Assembly (NCBI GenBank): GCA_964011275.1
Contig: CAXGOB010000015.1
Span: 8,692-72,691, forward strand
DNA from: UBA7328 sp002471345
GTDB taxonomy: Bacteria; Bacteroidota; Bacteroidia; Chitinophagales; Saprospiraceae
DNA: 64,000 bases
Direction: 5' to 3'
The notes under the pieces: model-generated
The model's database searches: none
Seen by the model: the letters and a program-made list of their open reading frames with translations, nothing else
Told to the model about the DNA's origin: nothing
Position numbers and translations under genes: made by a program
In this document: positions 55,052 through 64,000 of the stretch, piece by piece
Layout: every line of letters begins with the position of its first letter
Numbering within the stretch: position 1 is the first letter of the stretch

Positions 55052-55891
55052 ATGGGCATTCCAGATTCAGTATATCATTGGACAATTTTTATTGCAATAA
55101 TCGCAGTTACTTTTCTTTTGGCAATTGGGGTTAATAAAATATTCAAAAGGGTAATTGCAAAATCCAGCGAAGACCTACACAGCGATCCTACTAATTACTT
55201 ATTCATCAGACATACAGTAATTGCCCTGATTTATACTTTAGGATTCAGTATTGCAATCTATAAGATTCCAGAATTACGAGTTCTAGCCAATTCGCTATTG
55301 GCGGGTGCTGGAGTCCTTGCTTTGGCTGTGGGTTTTGCTGCTCAACATGCTTTAAGTAATGTGATAAGCGGAATTTTTTTGGTGCTTTTTAAGCCTTTCA
55401 GAATTAACGATAGACTGAAAGTGAGAAATCTTTCTGGGATAGTAGAAGACATAACACTAAGGCATACCGTAATTAGAGATTTTGAAAACAAAAGAATTAT
55501 CATACCTAATACTATTATCAGTGATGAGATTATTATCAATTCAGATCATGGCGATGATGAGAAATGCAAATTTTTAGATTTTAACATTAGCTATGAATCG
55601 GATCTCTCGAAAGCTCGTGCCATTATACAAGAAGAAGTCATCAATCATCCTTTATTCCTCGATCACAGAGATCCTATTGAGAAAGAAAATGGAGATTCTC
55701 CTGTTACAGTTAGGGTAATAAATCTAGGTGAATATGCTGTTGAGTTAAGAGCGTGGGCCTGGGCTAATAATGCTTCTGATGCATTCGTGATGGGTTGTGA
55801 TTTGTATGAAAGTATTAAACTAAAATTTGACAATGTAGGAATTGAGATTCCATATCCTCATAGAACTATAATACAGAAAAAGACAATCTAA
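55052..55891 (+). CDS. MscS-family mechanosensitive channel
   Basis: The 279-residue membrane protein has three helices (about 8-28, 50-72, 80-103). The third is the pore helix (GAGVLALAVGFAAQHALSNVISGIFLV), followed by the MscS beta domain (FKPFRINDRLKVRNLSGIVEDITLRHTVIRDFENKRIIIPNT) and a C-terminal alpha-beta domain. It opens under membrane tension to release osmolytes. Length is close to E. coli MscS (286). It is convergent with the esterase gene. Confidence 0.93.
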   Translation: MGIPDSVYHWTIFIAIIAVTFLLAIGVNKIFKRVIAKSSEDLHSDPTNYLFIRHTVIALIYTLGFSIAIYKIPELRVLANSLLAGAGVLALAVGFAAQHALSNVISGIFLVLFKPFRINDRLKVRNLSGIVEDITLRHTVIRDFENKRIIIPNTIISDEIIINSDHGDDEKCKFLDFNISYESDLSKARAIIQEEVINHPLFLDHRDPIEKENGDSPVTVRVINLGEYAVELRAWAWANNASDAFVMGCDLYESIKLKFDNVGIEIPYPHRTIIQKKTI

Positions 55892-55903
55892 TATTTTTGT
55901 TAA

Positions 55904-56917
55904 TCAGTTATACTTCTTTCTCAAATACTCCCCCATTTCTTTTGCAGCAGTAAGTCCTTTTTTACCAAAAAGAGCAAGTGCAAAAAAGCCGTGTACAGCG
56001 CCCTCATACCTCTTCACAAATACATTGGCACCTTTATTTTTTAGCTTTTCTGCAAAAGCTTCACCTTCATCTCTTAATGGATCATATCCTGCAGTGATGA
56101 GATAAGTATCAGGAAACCCTTCAAAGTCATCATGAAGAAGTGGTGAAACCATTGGAGAGGTAGTATCGCCTCCGTTCTTAAAATATCCTTCATTAAAGGT
56201 GTCCATCAGTATTTTAGTAAGATAGTATCCTTTCTCAAAATCTGTGAAAGAGCCCCCTTTTTCACTATGGCAGTCTGTAGCCGGATAAATTGGAACAACT
56301 TCCACTATACCTTTAGCACCATCTTTTTTTAATCTATCATAGGTGACAGCTATACTTAAATTACCTCCGGCACTATCTCCCATAAGGATGATTCTACTAG
56401 AGTCACAAAATTGAAATTCTTTATTATTCAATATCCATTCTACAGCATCTTGACATTCTTCAAGAGCATGAGGATAAGGATATTCAGGAGCTAAAGAGTA
56501 CTCTAGGGAAAGAACAGATAAACCTGAAGATTGACTAACTCTTATACATTGTTCTCTATAGCTATCTATGCTACCAATACACCATCCTCCACCATGTATA
56601 AAAACTATTAGTGGCCTATTTTCTGCATCCGCAACTTTAAATGCCTCACTTTTAACGTCCCCATGCCTTGTTGGAATGCTAATTTGTTCATTGTTAGCAG
56701 TCAATTTTCTTTTCCTCACTTCTTTTATGGAAATATCGTCATAAGCATTCCTTAGATTGATGAGATTAGATCCAGCTTTAAATTCTGGTGTGAATTTTAA
56801 CACTAGTCCTGTCTTGAATTCCACGAAGCCATGGGGTTTTTTGATAATTGAATAATAGGCTGCACCCAATCCACCTATTATACCGCCGATTATTCCTCCT
56901 GTGAGTAATACGCTCAT
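55904..56917 (-). CDS. Alpha/beta hydrolase, HSL-type esterase
   Basis: The 337-residue hydrolase of the hormone-sensitive-lipase (family IV) type has the oxyanion motif HGGGWCIGS and the nucleophile GDSAGGN. The catalytic Asp is in ITAGYDPLRDEGE and His in GAVHGFF. The N-terminus has a membrane-anchor-like Gly-rich helix (1-25). It overlaps the upstream DUF3604 gene by ATGA (56914-56917), so the two are translationally coupled. Confidence 0.9.
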   Translation of the reverse strand: MSVLLTGGIIGGIIGGLGAAYYSIIKKPHGFVEFKTGLVLKFTPEFKAGSNLINLRNAYDDISIKEVRKRKLTANNEQISIPTRHGDVKSEAFKVADAENRPLIVFIHGGGWCIGSIDSYREQCIRVSQSSGLSVLSLEYSLAPEYPYPHALEECQDAVEWILNNKEFQFCDSSRIILMGDSAGGNLSIAVTYDRLKKDGAKGIVEVVPIYPATDCHSEKGGSFTDFEKGYYLTKILMDTFNEGYFKNGGDTTSPMVSPLLHDDFEGFPDTYLITAGYDPLRDEGEAFAEKLKNKGANVFVKRYEGAVHGFFALALFGKKGLTAAKEMGEYLRKKYN

Positions 56918-58803
56918 TTCAAATTGTTCTTAGACGGTAGATACCAAATAGGTGACGACCATGCTCTTTCTTGAATAGTTTTTCTTAGATCTTCAGGGTA
57001 CTCAGTACCATATCTTATTTTATCCCAATGTGTATACCTAACTGTTGGAACTTCCAGCACTCGCAGATAGTAAAATGCATGATGTTCTGGGTTGAATTCT
57101 TCATCCTCCCAAACTGTACTCAGGACTGCAGACCCAAATTCTGGATTGATTTCTCCAGTGGAGAAATTGACCACATCGGAAGCTGAACCAAACTCTTTCT
57201 CGCTGACGACAGCATCTATGATATTCTCCATCAGTTCACCATCTTCATACCAACCTTTAATCACTTGTATTCTATCGAGATTAGCTCCTTCGGGATCTTT
57301 TGCAGCCCATATAACAAATTGAGGTCGATCCGCAATTTCGCCTAAATATTGACCCATTGGAATTCCCTTGAGGTAACCATCTACCACCATTTTTTCATAA
57401 TCATCATAATTCTCGTCAAATTCCTTTCCCCCAAAAAATCTGACTTTCACTCGATTCCCACTAGTTGCAAAAGTCTCTTTCTTTTCTAATGATTCATAAA
57501 TCTCTGGTCTTGTATTAGCTCTTGCCCAGACACCGATAAGCCCTCCAGGGTTTGTAGCATCTGCAGTTTTCAAATTGTTTTTAAGTATCCAACTCGAAGT
57601 ACTTCTTGCTTCTGGAGTTTTATCAATATTCAAATGATTTCCTTGATAAGTATCGTCCTCTTCAGTATTACCCGGAGTGCCATTATGTGTATCGGTACTT
57701 CCTATTAATCCATATTCATATGGATTGACTCCAAATTCTTCCTTATACTTCAGTCCACGCTTAAGGACATGTCTTAAAAAATTATTTGGATCAGGGTTTT
57801 CTTCCTCTTTATAAATTTCAAAATTCGAATATTCATCTTCTGTCCATATAGCAGGGTGCACTTCGGAATTACCCTTCGCTTGGTGAATCTCTGCTAAGGG
57901 TTCATTTTTATTTCTTGTTTTAACATAATCCATATCTATTGCAGAACCATCTGGTTGTGTATTAGAAAATGTTAATCCGTGACTCAAATTACTGTTGTGT
58001 GGAATTGCCATTACTGTCGACCCTGATTTTCTATAATTTTCTAAAGACTCCCACATTTTAAGTTCATTATCCGCTTCAAAAGCACTAATGGGATATCGTG
58101 GAATCACCCCATCCTTAAAAATCACATTTCTGTGGAGATGGGCTCCTGAGCCTCCTAGAGACCACTCATATCCTATGAACGTAGTAAACTCTCCTGGCCT
58201 ATAGTGATTTTCAGCTGCTGCAATAATTTTATCCCAAGCCATAGAAGTCGTCTTGAACCCTTTGAAAAAATTAGGATGAATACGAGGTTGATCGCCGTAA
58301 CCGATGGCAACACTTGCCATCCTTCTGAAAAAAGCTCTCTGCTTGGCAGTGTCTTGGCCTATATCTCTAAGCATTATGGAGGGTATCGTGTAATATCCTG
58401 ATACACCCTTTGTCTGCGTGCTATACATCTCTCCTAGATATTCTGAATGATCCGTCACTGCAGCAAAATCAAGAGGTCTTACAATTTTAACTTGATCATC
58501 TAATACTTTCACCGTTTGTCCTTTTGCAAACTGGTAAGCCTCCTCAGGTCCTGATGTAACACCTCCTATATAAGCATCAAATGAATACTTCGTGTGCACA
58601 TGCAGGTCTCCGAAATATGCATTCTTTAATGAAGACTTTAACACTTTTTTTTCTTCCTCTTCCCAGTCCTTGATCGCCCTGTTTTCTACAGGATTATGTA
58701 CATCGTCTAGATTCGGTGCAGAAGGCATCAAAGTTTTATAGCTCCACCACCCAGCAACTAATAAGAGTACAATGCTTAGAGTAATCCATGTTTTTTTATT
58801 CAT
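56914..58803 (-). CDS. DUF3604 protein, membrane-anchored
   Basis: The 629-residue protein has an N-terminal membrane helix (about 6-24). The DUF3604 core begins GDLHVHTKYSFDAYIGG, a PHP-like metal motif (H-V-H), and continues with DFAAVTDHSEYLG, FTTFIGYEWSLGGSGAHLHRNVIF, GLIGSTDTHNGTPG and the C-terminal WSSPIWYLP. The function of the family is not established; PHP resemblance suggests a metallo-phosphoesterase or related hydrolase. It is coupled to the downstream esterase, a pairing that may mean joint degradation of an ester-bearing compound. Confidence 0.88.
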   Translation of the reverse strand: MNKKTWITLSIVLLLVAGWWSYKTLMPSAPNLDDVHNPVENRAIKDWEEEEKKVLKSSLKNAYFGDLHVHTKYSFDAYIGGVTSGPEEAYQFAKGQTVKVLDDQVKIVRPLDFAAVTDHSEYLGEMYSTQTKGVSGYYTIPSIMLRDIGQDTAKQRAFFRRMASVAIGYGDQPRIHPNFFKGFKTTSMAWDKIIAAAENHYRPGEFTTFIGYEWSLGGSGAHLHRNVIFKDGVIPRYPISAFEADNELKMWESLENYRKSGSTVMAIPHNSNLSHGLTFSNTQPDGSAIDMDYVKTRNKNEPLAEIHQAKGNSEVHPAIWTEDEYSNFEIYKEEENPDPNNFLRHVLKRGLKYKEEFGVNPYEYGLIGSTDTHNGTPGNTEEDDTYQGNHLNIDKTPEARSTSSWILKNNLKTADATNPGGLIGVWARANTRPEIYESLEKKETFATSGNRVKVRFFGGKEFDENYDDYEKMVVDGYLKGIPMGQYLGEIADRPQFVIWAAKDPEGANLDRIQVIKGWYEDGELMENIIDAVVSEKEFGSASDVVNFSTGEINPEFGSAVLSTVWEDEEFNPEHHAFYYLRVLEVPTVRYTHWDKIRYGTEYPEDLRKTIQERAWSSPIWYLPSKNNLK

Positions 58804-58919
58804 AATGAATCATTGTTATGCTTCGAGCAATTAAGGAAAGTACAAATCTTAGTTTCAGAATATCTCTTAAGTTATCAAAAGGAGACTCAAAAATTTATTA
58901 AATGCATATAAGGGTAGAA

Positions 58920-59777
58920 TTATGTAACGTTTAGACTTCTAACAACTGATCTCACCATGTTCACTTGGCTCAGCTTACCTAAAGATAGAATCCGAGCTAT
59001 ATCCCACTTTTTCATTCCTAAAGCCTTTAGAATTTCACTCTCATCTGAGCCTTTCTGATACTCTTCACTAACTCTTCCGTAAAAATCTAGTAAAAAATTC
59101 AATTTTGAACGAATGTGGGCTTTTCCATTTCTAAACTGAGGGTAATGGCTACAAAGAAGCACATCAAAATCTAGCCTAAGAATTTTCTTCAATGACTCAA
59201 TTTGTTCTGATATATTTTCATTATCCATAAACACATTGATAAAAGTATTCACAAAATTATCTCCTGAAAACAACCACCCTTCATTAGACTCAAAAAGACA
59301 AATCATATCCTCAGCATGACCAGGAGTCTCTATAATATCGAATGTATATTTTTTAGTTTTCACTATGCTTTCTAAATCCAGTGATGTTAATTCTACCTTC
59401 TCATTTTGACCCCAAGTAGTGTGCTGAATTGGGGATACCCTTGGAGGATTTCTAAGAATATTTACGCATTTAGGGGAAGCGAATATTTCAATTTCCATCT
59501 TTCTTTGAAGCGCATTTGCATTTCCAGAGTGGTCTTCATGATGGTGAGTAATGACACATTTATCAATACTCTCAGAATCTAGAGCATCTAAAAACTGTTT
59601 TTGAATATTTGGATGGCCTGTGTCAATCAATACTCCATCAATCAAATAGGAGTAAACAAATAGCTGTGGAGTTCCAAACCAATTTGAACCCATTGCCCAC
59701 ATAGATATATCTTGAAATCGACTTTTTGTAATTACATTCACCAAAGTAAAAGTGAAAAGAGTCAAATTAAATTTCAT
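58920..59777 (-). CDS. Metallo-beta-lactamase-fold hydrolase
   Basis: The 285-residue MBL-fold protein has the zinc motif T-H-H-H-E-D-H in VITHHHEDHSGNAN, a later His in ETPGHAEDMICLF and Asp in FSGDNFVN, and a C-terminal His in LLCSHYPQFRNG. It resembles glyoxalase-II-like or lactonase-like hydrolases. Substrate is unknown. The frame opens at 59819, but the Met at 59777 avoids overlap with the divergent gene at 59805. Only 27 bp separate the two starts. Confidence 0.82.
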   Translation of the reverse strand: MKFNLTLFTFTLVNVITKSRFQDISMWAMGSNWFGTPQLFVYSYLIDGVLIDTGHPNIQKQFLDALDSESIDKCVITHHHEDHSGNANALQRKMEIEIFASPKCVNILRNPPRVSPIQHTTWGQNEKVELTSLDLESIVKTKKYTFDIIETPGHAEDMICLFESNEGWLFSGDNFVNTFINVFMDNENISEQIESLKKILRLDFDVLLCSHYPQFRNGKAHIRSKLNFLLDFYGRVSEEYQKGSDESEILKALGMKKWDIARILSLGKLSQVNMVRSVVRSLNVT

Positions 59778-59804
59778 TAAACAAACTCTAAAAACATCTA
59801 AAAA

Positions 59805-60938
59805 ATGAAGACCAGTCATTTGATTATTGGAGCAGGGCCTGCAGGACTTGCTATGGCAGGAAGATTTAGTTCCACGGGTATTGATTATGAAATATTGGAA
59901 CAGTCAGATAAAGTGGCAGTAGCATGGCACAACCATTATGATCGACTACATCTACACACTGTAAAACAACTTTCTGCATTGCCTCACATGGACTTCCCAG
60001 ACGACTATCCCGTTTATGTTCCTCGAGCCAAATTGGTGGAATATTTTCAAAATTATATTCAAACATTTAGTATCCGTCCTCACTTTAATACAGAAGTCAA
60101 ATCTTTAAAGAAAAAGACCGATAATTGGCTTGTAAAAACAAACACGGGAAAAGATATAATAGCTAAAAATGTGATTATAGCTACAGGTGTAAATAGAAAT
60201 ATGAATATTCCTAATTGGCCCGGAAAAGATCAATACAAAGGAAGTATAATTCATAGTAGGAATTATAAAAATCCTTTACCTTATAAAAACCAAAAAGTTC
60301 TAGTAATAGGAATGGGAAATACAGGGGCAGAGGTTGCTTTAGATCTGACAGAACATGATGTGGAAACTCACCTTGCAGTCAGAGGTGAAGTTGGACTCAT
60401 TCCAAGAGATGTGAACGGACAGCCTGTTCAACTAACAGCTAGAAAATTGGATAAACTCCCTTTTGGGCTAGGCGACTGGTTAGGGACGCAGATCAGAAAG
60501 GTAATCATAGGTGATATGTCTAAATATGGCCTAAGAGTATCAAAAATGCACCCAGCTGCCCAACTCAAGGAAACAGGTAAAACACCTGTAATAGATATTG
60601 GAACTGCAAAGGCCATTAAACAAGGAAAAATAAAAGTGCATCCAGGTATTAAAGAATTCAAATCAGATGGAGTAATATTCACTAATGGTGTTTCTGAGTC
60701 TTATGATGCAATAATCCTTGCCACTGGATATAGAGCAGATGTGCAAGACTATTTAGAATCCACTGATGGATTGTTAGATCACAATAATTTGCCAATAGAA
60801 AAGATCGGGCAGGGAAATCGAAAAGGGCTCTACTTTCTTGGATATGACAATTATAAATTGGGTGGCATATTTGGTACAATCAGAGATGATAGTCTTTTGA
60901 TTTTAAATGATATCGCAACTCAAAATCAAGGCAACTAA
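59805..60938 (+). CDS. YUCCA-like flavin-containing monooxygenase
   Basis: The 377-residue FAD/NADP oxidoreductase has the FAD motif GAGPAGLAMAG at the start, the FMO-identifying YKGSIIHSRNYKNP and the NADP motif VIGMGNTGAEVALDL. ATGYRAD closes the core. The DRLHLHTVKQLSALPHMDFP segment and PVYVPRAKLVEYFQNY are typical of the YUC-type branch. Plant YUCs oxidise indolepyruvate; bacterial relatives act on varied substrates, so none is assigned. It is divergent from the MBL-fold gene and possibly functionally linked. Confidence 0.88.
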   Translation: MKTSHLIIGAGPAGLAMAGRFSSTGIDYEILEQSDKVAVAWHNHYDRLHLHTVKQLSALPHMDFPDDYPVYVPRAKLVEYFQNYIQTFSIRPHFNTEVKSLKKKTDNWLVKTNTGKDIIAKNVIIATGVNRNMNIPNWPGKDQYKGSIIHSRNYKNPLPYKNQKVLVIGMGNTGAEVALDLTEHDVETHLAVRGEVGLIPRDVNGQPVQLTARKLDKLPFGLGDWLGTQIRKVIIGDMSKYGLRVSKMHPAAQLKETGKTPVIDIGTAKAIKQGKIKVHPGIKEFKSDGVIFTNGVSESYDAIILATGYRADVQDYLESTDGLLDHNNLPIEKIGQGNRKGLYFLGYDNYKLGGIFGTIRDDSLLILNDIATQNQGN

Positions 60939-60957
60939 AACATTTACTATTTACTAA

Positions 60958-61542
60958 TCATTCAGAATTTTTCCTTTTTTCGTATTTCAAAAGATATTTA
61001 TTTATAATTTTTCTCTTTCCTATTTTCTGCATAAGACTCTGGTTGCGTATTGGTATTTCATCAGTATTACCATGATGAACTATTGCATTTTCAACTTCAA
61101 TTACTCTCAACAAATGAATTATTGGATATGGTGATCGATTGGTATAATTTCTAACATCATCTACTTCAACACCTTCAAATTGATAATGAGGATGAAAAGA
61201 AGCCAATTGAATGGTGTCATCTAACTGCGATTTTTCTAACATCTCTTGAAATGTCTCTAAAATATCGAGAAAGAAATAGAAGTCTTCTAATCCATATGGA
61301 AAAACAATTAGTGTAGTAGAAAGGGATTTTATATCCTTCTGAACTATTGCATTACATTCCTCTATAAAAGTCTCTGCCCACTTATCAATAAGGTTTGAAG
61401 AAGATTCCACAATCCTAACACGACCATTTTCAAAAGGGCTTTTTGCAAAAGGACATAAACTGAGTCCAATTACGAACTCTTCAAGCCAGTTTTTTGTGTT
61501 AATTATTATATCGGTATTATCTTTTTCTAAGCTATCTGCCAT
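60958..61542 (-). CDS. DUF1415 family protein
   Basis: The 194-residue protein has the family motifs NWLEEFVIGLSLCPFAKSPFENGRVRIVES, TLIVFPYGLEDFYFFLDILE and LASFHPHYQFEGVEVDDVRNYTNRSPYPIIHLLR. The conserved Cys, Pro and His residues suggest an enzyme, but no reaction is known. It ends 20 bp from the convergent FMO gene and is divergent from the acyl-CoA ligase (64 bp between starts). Confidence 0.9.
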   Translation of the reverse strand: MADSLEKDNTDIIINTKNWLEEFVIGLSLCPFAKSPFENGRVRIVESSSNLIDKWAETFIEECNAIVQKDIKSLSTTLIVFPYGLEDFYFFLDILETFQEMLEKSQLDDTIQLASFHPHYQFEGVEVDDVRNYTNRSPYPIIHLLRVIEVENAIVHHGNTDEIPIRNQSLMQKIGKRKIINKYLLKYEKRKNSE

Positions 61543-61606
61543 TTTTGAAAAATATGTTTATTCTTGGACTTGTTAATAAAGAGATCAATTAAAAAAGAAG
61601 ACAATT

Positions 61607-63154
61607 ATGCTCAATTTATCTGTACTATTAGAAGCCACAGCAGCTTCCACTCCTAGTGCTCCTGCTTTTACATTTGGCGAAACAACTCTCACTTACGCTC
61701 AAGTCAATGGTGCAGCGAATCAAGTTGCAAACGGATTAATATCAAAGGGCATCAATCAAGGGGACAAGGTAGCTTTAAGTTGTCTCAATTTACCGTATTT
61801 CCCTATTGCGTATTTTGGTATTTTGAAGGCTGGAGCAACTGTAGTTCCTCTAAGTGTATTACTTAAAAAAGATGAAATTGCATATCATCTATCTGATAGT
61901 GATGCCAAAGCATATTTCTGTTTTATAGGAACACCTGACTTACCCATGTTAGAAATGGGACATGCTGGTTTTAGTGAAACTGACAGTTGTAAGCATTTAT
62001 TTGCCATTACCGCCAATCCAACAGATGCTTCTCCAATAGATGGAATTCCTACAATGGGAAGTCTCATGGCAGGGCAGTCTCCTACACTTGAATCTGTGAT
62101 GACAGGTGCTGATGAAAGCGCAGTGATCATATATACTTCAGGTACAACTGGTAGACCTAAAGGGGCCGAACTTACTCATTCAAACCTGTTCTGCAATGCA
62201 GTTTTGTCTGCTGATTTGTTTCAAGCCTCCAAGGATGATGTGCTACTTTGTGTATTGCCTCTTTTTCACATTTTCGCCATGACATGTATTATGAATTCAG
62301 GAATATATAGAGGGGCACATATAATACTTCTTCCAAGATTCGAAGCAGAAGATGTACTTGGCTTAATGCAGAAACATAAAGTTACAGTGTTTGCTGGTGT
62401 ACCAACTATGTATTGGGGGTTGAACAGTTACAGTGAACCAAAATTTGATTACGATTCCATTTCCAAAATTTTGAGAATAGCGGTATCAGGAGGAGCATCC
62501 CTACCATTAGCTGTTTTAGAAGATTTTGAAAAAAGATTTAATGTTCCAATTTTAGAAGGATATGGAATGAGTGAAGGCTCCCCTATAGTTACCTTCAATA
62601 GAACAGATATTCCTAGAAAGCCTGGTTCGGTAGGTAAAGAAGTATGGGGAGTAAGTGTGAAAGTGGTGGATGATGAAGGAAACGAAGTTCCTACAGGAGA
62701 AAGAGGGGAGTTAATCTACAAAGGACATAATGTAACAAAGGGATATTACAACAAACCTGAAGCTAATGCCAAAACGCTTAAGAATGGATGGCTTTATTCT
62801 GGGGATGTTGCTATCAAGGATGAAGATGGATACTATTTCATAGTGGATCGTACTAAAGACATGATCATCAGAGGCGGGCTTAATGTTTATCCTAGAGAAG
62901 TGGAAGAAACTATGATTAAACATCCTGATGTGTCCTTAGTAGCAGTGATTGGTATTCCTGATGATAAAATGGGTGAAGAGATCAAAGCTTATGCAGTATT
63001 GAATGAAGGAGCTGATCTTTCTTCTTCAGAATTAAAAGAGTGGACTAAAGAAAATTTAGCTGCATATAAGTATCCTAGATTGGTAGAAATCATAGATGCT
63101 TTACCAATGAGTGCAACTGGAAAGATTTTGAAAAAAGAATTGAGAAAGCGATAG
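61607..63154 (+). CDS. AMP-binding long-chain acyl-CoA synthetase
   Basis: Activates fatty acids as acyl-AMP and then acyl-CoA. The 515-residue ANL-superfamily enzyme has the P-loop IIYTSGTTGRPKGAEL, the A5-type YGMSEGSPIVTFN motif, YSGDVAIKDEDGYY (A7/A8) with the hinge DRTKDMIIRGG, and the catalytic Lys in MSATGKILKKELRKR. The C-terminus keeps the signature PREVEETM. Chain-length preference cannot be told. Together with the isomerase-like crotonase (38721-39485) it fits fatty-acid metabolism. Confidence 0.92.
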   Translation: MLNLSVLLEATAASTPSAPAFTFGETTLTYAQVNGAANQVANGLISKGINQGDKVALSCLNLPYFPIAYFGILKAGATVVPLSVLLKKDEIAYHLSDSDAKAYFCFIGTPDLPMLEMGHAGFSETDSCKHLFAITANPTDASPIDGIPTMGSLMAGQSPTLESVMTGADESAVIIYTSGTTGRPKGAELTHSNLFCNAVLSADLFQASKDDVLLCVLPLFHIFAMTCIMNSGIYRGAHIILLPRFEAEDVLGLMQKHKVTVFAGVPTMYWGLNSYSEPKFDYDSISKILRIAVSGGASLPLAVLEDFEKRFNVPILEGYGMSEGSPIVTFNRTDIPRKPGSVGKEVWGVSVKVVDDEGNEVPTGERGELIYKGHNVTKGYYNKPEANAKTLKNGWLYSGDVAIKDEDGYYFIVDRTKDMIIRGGLNVYPREVEETMIKHPDVSLVAVIGIPDDKMGEEIKAYAVLNEGADLSSSELKEWTKENLAAYKYPRLVEIIDALPMSATGKILKKELRKR

Positions 63155-63161
63155 TTAGATG

Positions 63162-63575
63162 CTAAACAAAATTTTCAGTTGTCTGATGCTCCAATTCAGA
63201 TCTTTTTAAATATGCCCAAACCGAAAAGCTTATTGGTGCAGTTAATGTTGTCGGAACAGTAGAATTTAGAGGCTCGGGTGTGCCTCTTAGAGTGTGCATG
63301 AAATAAGTAAATGCTATTGTTATAAGGGAAGGAATAACAACAGCAAGAATCAATGAAGTCCATTTATCTTCCCATTTGATAGCAATATTTTCTACCATTT
63401 TAGTGAAAACTCCGCCCATAATGCACGTATATACAAACTGCTTAGCGGCAGCGGTCAACGCCCCTGCTGGATCATGATCTGCATTTATGAGATATACTAT
63501 AAAGGCCATTATTACAGCTCCATATAGACCCATTTTTAGATCAAAAAATAAATTTTTGCCAAGACTATTTTTCAA
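63162..63575 (-). CDS. Small membrane protein, unknown function
   Basis: The 137-residue protein has about three to four membrane segments (about 13-30, 40-58, 70-92, 112-125) and a basic C-terminal tail (WAYLKRSELEHQ). I recognise no domain. It stands convergent with the acyl-CoA ligase (7 bp between stops) and is not clearly linked to it. The uninterrupted frame and normal composition support a real gene. Confidence 0.65.
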   Translation of the reverse strand: MKNSLGKNLFFDLKMGLYGAVIMAFIVYLINADHDPAGALTAAAKQFVYTCIMGGVFTKMVENIAIKWEDKWTSLILAVVIPSLITIAFTYFMHTLRGTPEPLNSTVPTTLTAPISFSVWAYLKRSELEHQTTENFV

Positions 63576-63812
63576 ATCAGTTCATTATCAGTTAGTACAA
63601 AGTTAAAAATGTCTTACATATCAGAGGAAATAAGAAAAATGAAGGCAAATTTAGAGCAGTTGGGCTTTCTTTTTTATAGGTTATGTCCGCGATACAGTTA
63701 AATAGTATAGGTAAGTCTTGTAGATTTAAACTTTAATAATTAATCAACGCAACCTTTTTATCAATCTAAAGGTAATTACCACTTAGAACAGTAGTTTAAA
63801 AACAAAAGAAAG

Positions 63813-64000
63813 CTGGACTCTCAACTAAATAATATTATTAAAGAATGTCGCAGAGATAACCGCAAGGCGCAAAACCAGCTTTATATGCAGTATTATTCGT
63901 ACTCGATGAGCATCTGTACACGCTACGTTCGTGATAGTTCAGAAGCAAAATCAGTAATGAATCAAGGGTTTTTCAAAATATTTAAGCACCTTGATAAATT
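63813..64000 (+). CDS. ECF-like sigma factor, 5' part, cut by window end
   Basis: The frame LDSQLNNIIKECRRDNRKAQ continues with YMQYYSYSMSICTRYVRDS and ends NQGFFKIFKHLDK, which is sigma region 2 of an ECF-type factor (compare the complete one at 30165-30713). The stop upstream is at 63789-63794 and no in-frame ATG precedes the homology, so the start is CTG (63813) or ATT, or the first codons are damaged. The rest lies outside the window. Confidence 0.7.
   Translation, partial: MDSQLNNIIKECRRDNRKAQNQLYMQYYSYSMSICTRYVRDSSEAKSVMNQGFFKIFKHLDK

Noticed and set aside
63609..63701. 30-codon ORF as a real small gene
   Set aside because: No recognisable ribosome-binding site or homology; length is within chance for AT-rich DNA. 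Kept only as a remark in the findings.
1..64000. CRISPR arrays, tRNA genes, insertion sequences, defence islands
   Set aside because: No regularly spaced short repeats, cloverleaf-like CCA-ended sequences, transposase motifs or known defence genes were found by reading both strands.

Overview
The window looks like a chromosomal segment of a low-GC member of the Bacteroidota, most likely from the Saprospiria. The evidence is: an rpsF-rpsR-rplI operon without ssb; a promoter pattern TTG-N20/21-TAnnTTTG (or TTCG) seen several times; a LexA-like XRE/S24 regulator in one operon with DNA polymerase IV; an AraC-cyclase-TolB-TPR fusion regulator; and two giant secreted proteins whose C-termini carry a GYLPGQ...VDW...DxDGDVN..D module that I associate, from memory, with Saprospiraceae proteins. 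The phylum call is firm and the class call is inference. I saw no rRNA, tRNA, CRISPR array, transposase or prophage. Most of the window is ordinary housekeeping DNA.

Layout. 139-2696: damage-response cassette (dinB, a 23S-IVS-type four-helix-bundle protein, and a self-cleaving-type LexA-like repressor with two CTAA-N5-TTAG operator-like boxes). 2767-3921: two tandem Hsp20 genes behind paired palindromes. 3975-9574: a large AraC/cyclase/TPR regulator, then an ankyrin lipoprotein, a membrane acyltransferase and a serine hydrolase on the other strand. 9707-10936: a GyrI-like protein beside a decayed YafY/WYL regulator. 11022-17472: a lytic transglycosylase, the pheS-hisS-gatA operon, and a metal-binding-domain/hydrolase lipoprotein. 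17744-28955: central metabolism and translation (sucB with two lipoyl domains, nadK, gpmI, serC, a SprT-like protease, S6-S18-L9). 28942-40695: P-loop/DRTGG protein, ECF sigma factor, secA, metF, lon, an enoyl-CoA hydratase family protein and a PaaE-like reductase.

40842-52719 is the most unusual part. Two adjacent co-directional genes, A (about 2,600 residues when repaired) and B (about 1,330 residues), encode repetitive secreted proteins with Ig-like modules, seven DUF11 repeats, an IgGFc-binding-like domain, six Asp/Cys-rich putative calcium-binding repeats and matching C-terminal modules. Both are broken as read: A by an exact 5-bp tandem duplication and by a one-base frameshift, B by one in-frame TAG. 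The coding pattern continues on both sides of every lesion. The damage is therefore recent, or reversible (phase variation), or an assembly artefact.

52935-64000: meaB, a PhoD-like phosphatase, an MscS channel, an esterase/DUF3604 pair, a YUCCA-like flavin monooxygenase divergent from a metallo-hydrolase with only 27 bp between their starts, a DUF1415 protein, an acyl-CoA ligase, a small membrane protein and the start of a second ECF sigma factor cut by the window end. I found no complete new multi-gene system. The best leads are the paired broken giant surface proteins, the two palindrome-controlled operons, and the regulator with a substituted cyclase specificity residue. No gene-free stretch exceeds 300 bp except the 10221-10936 pseudogene region.
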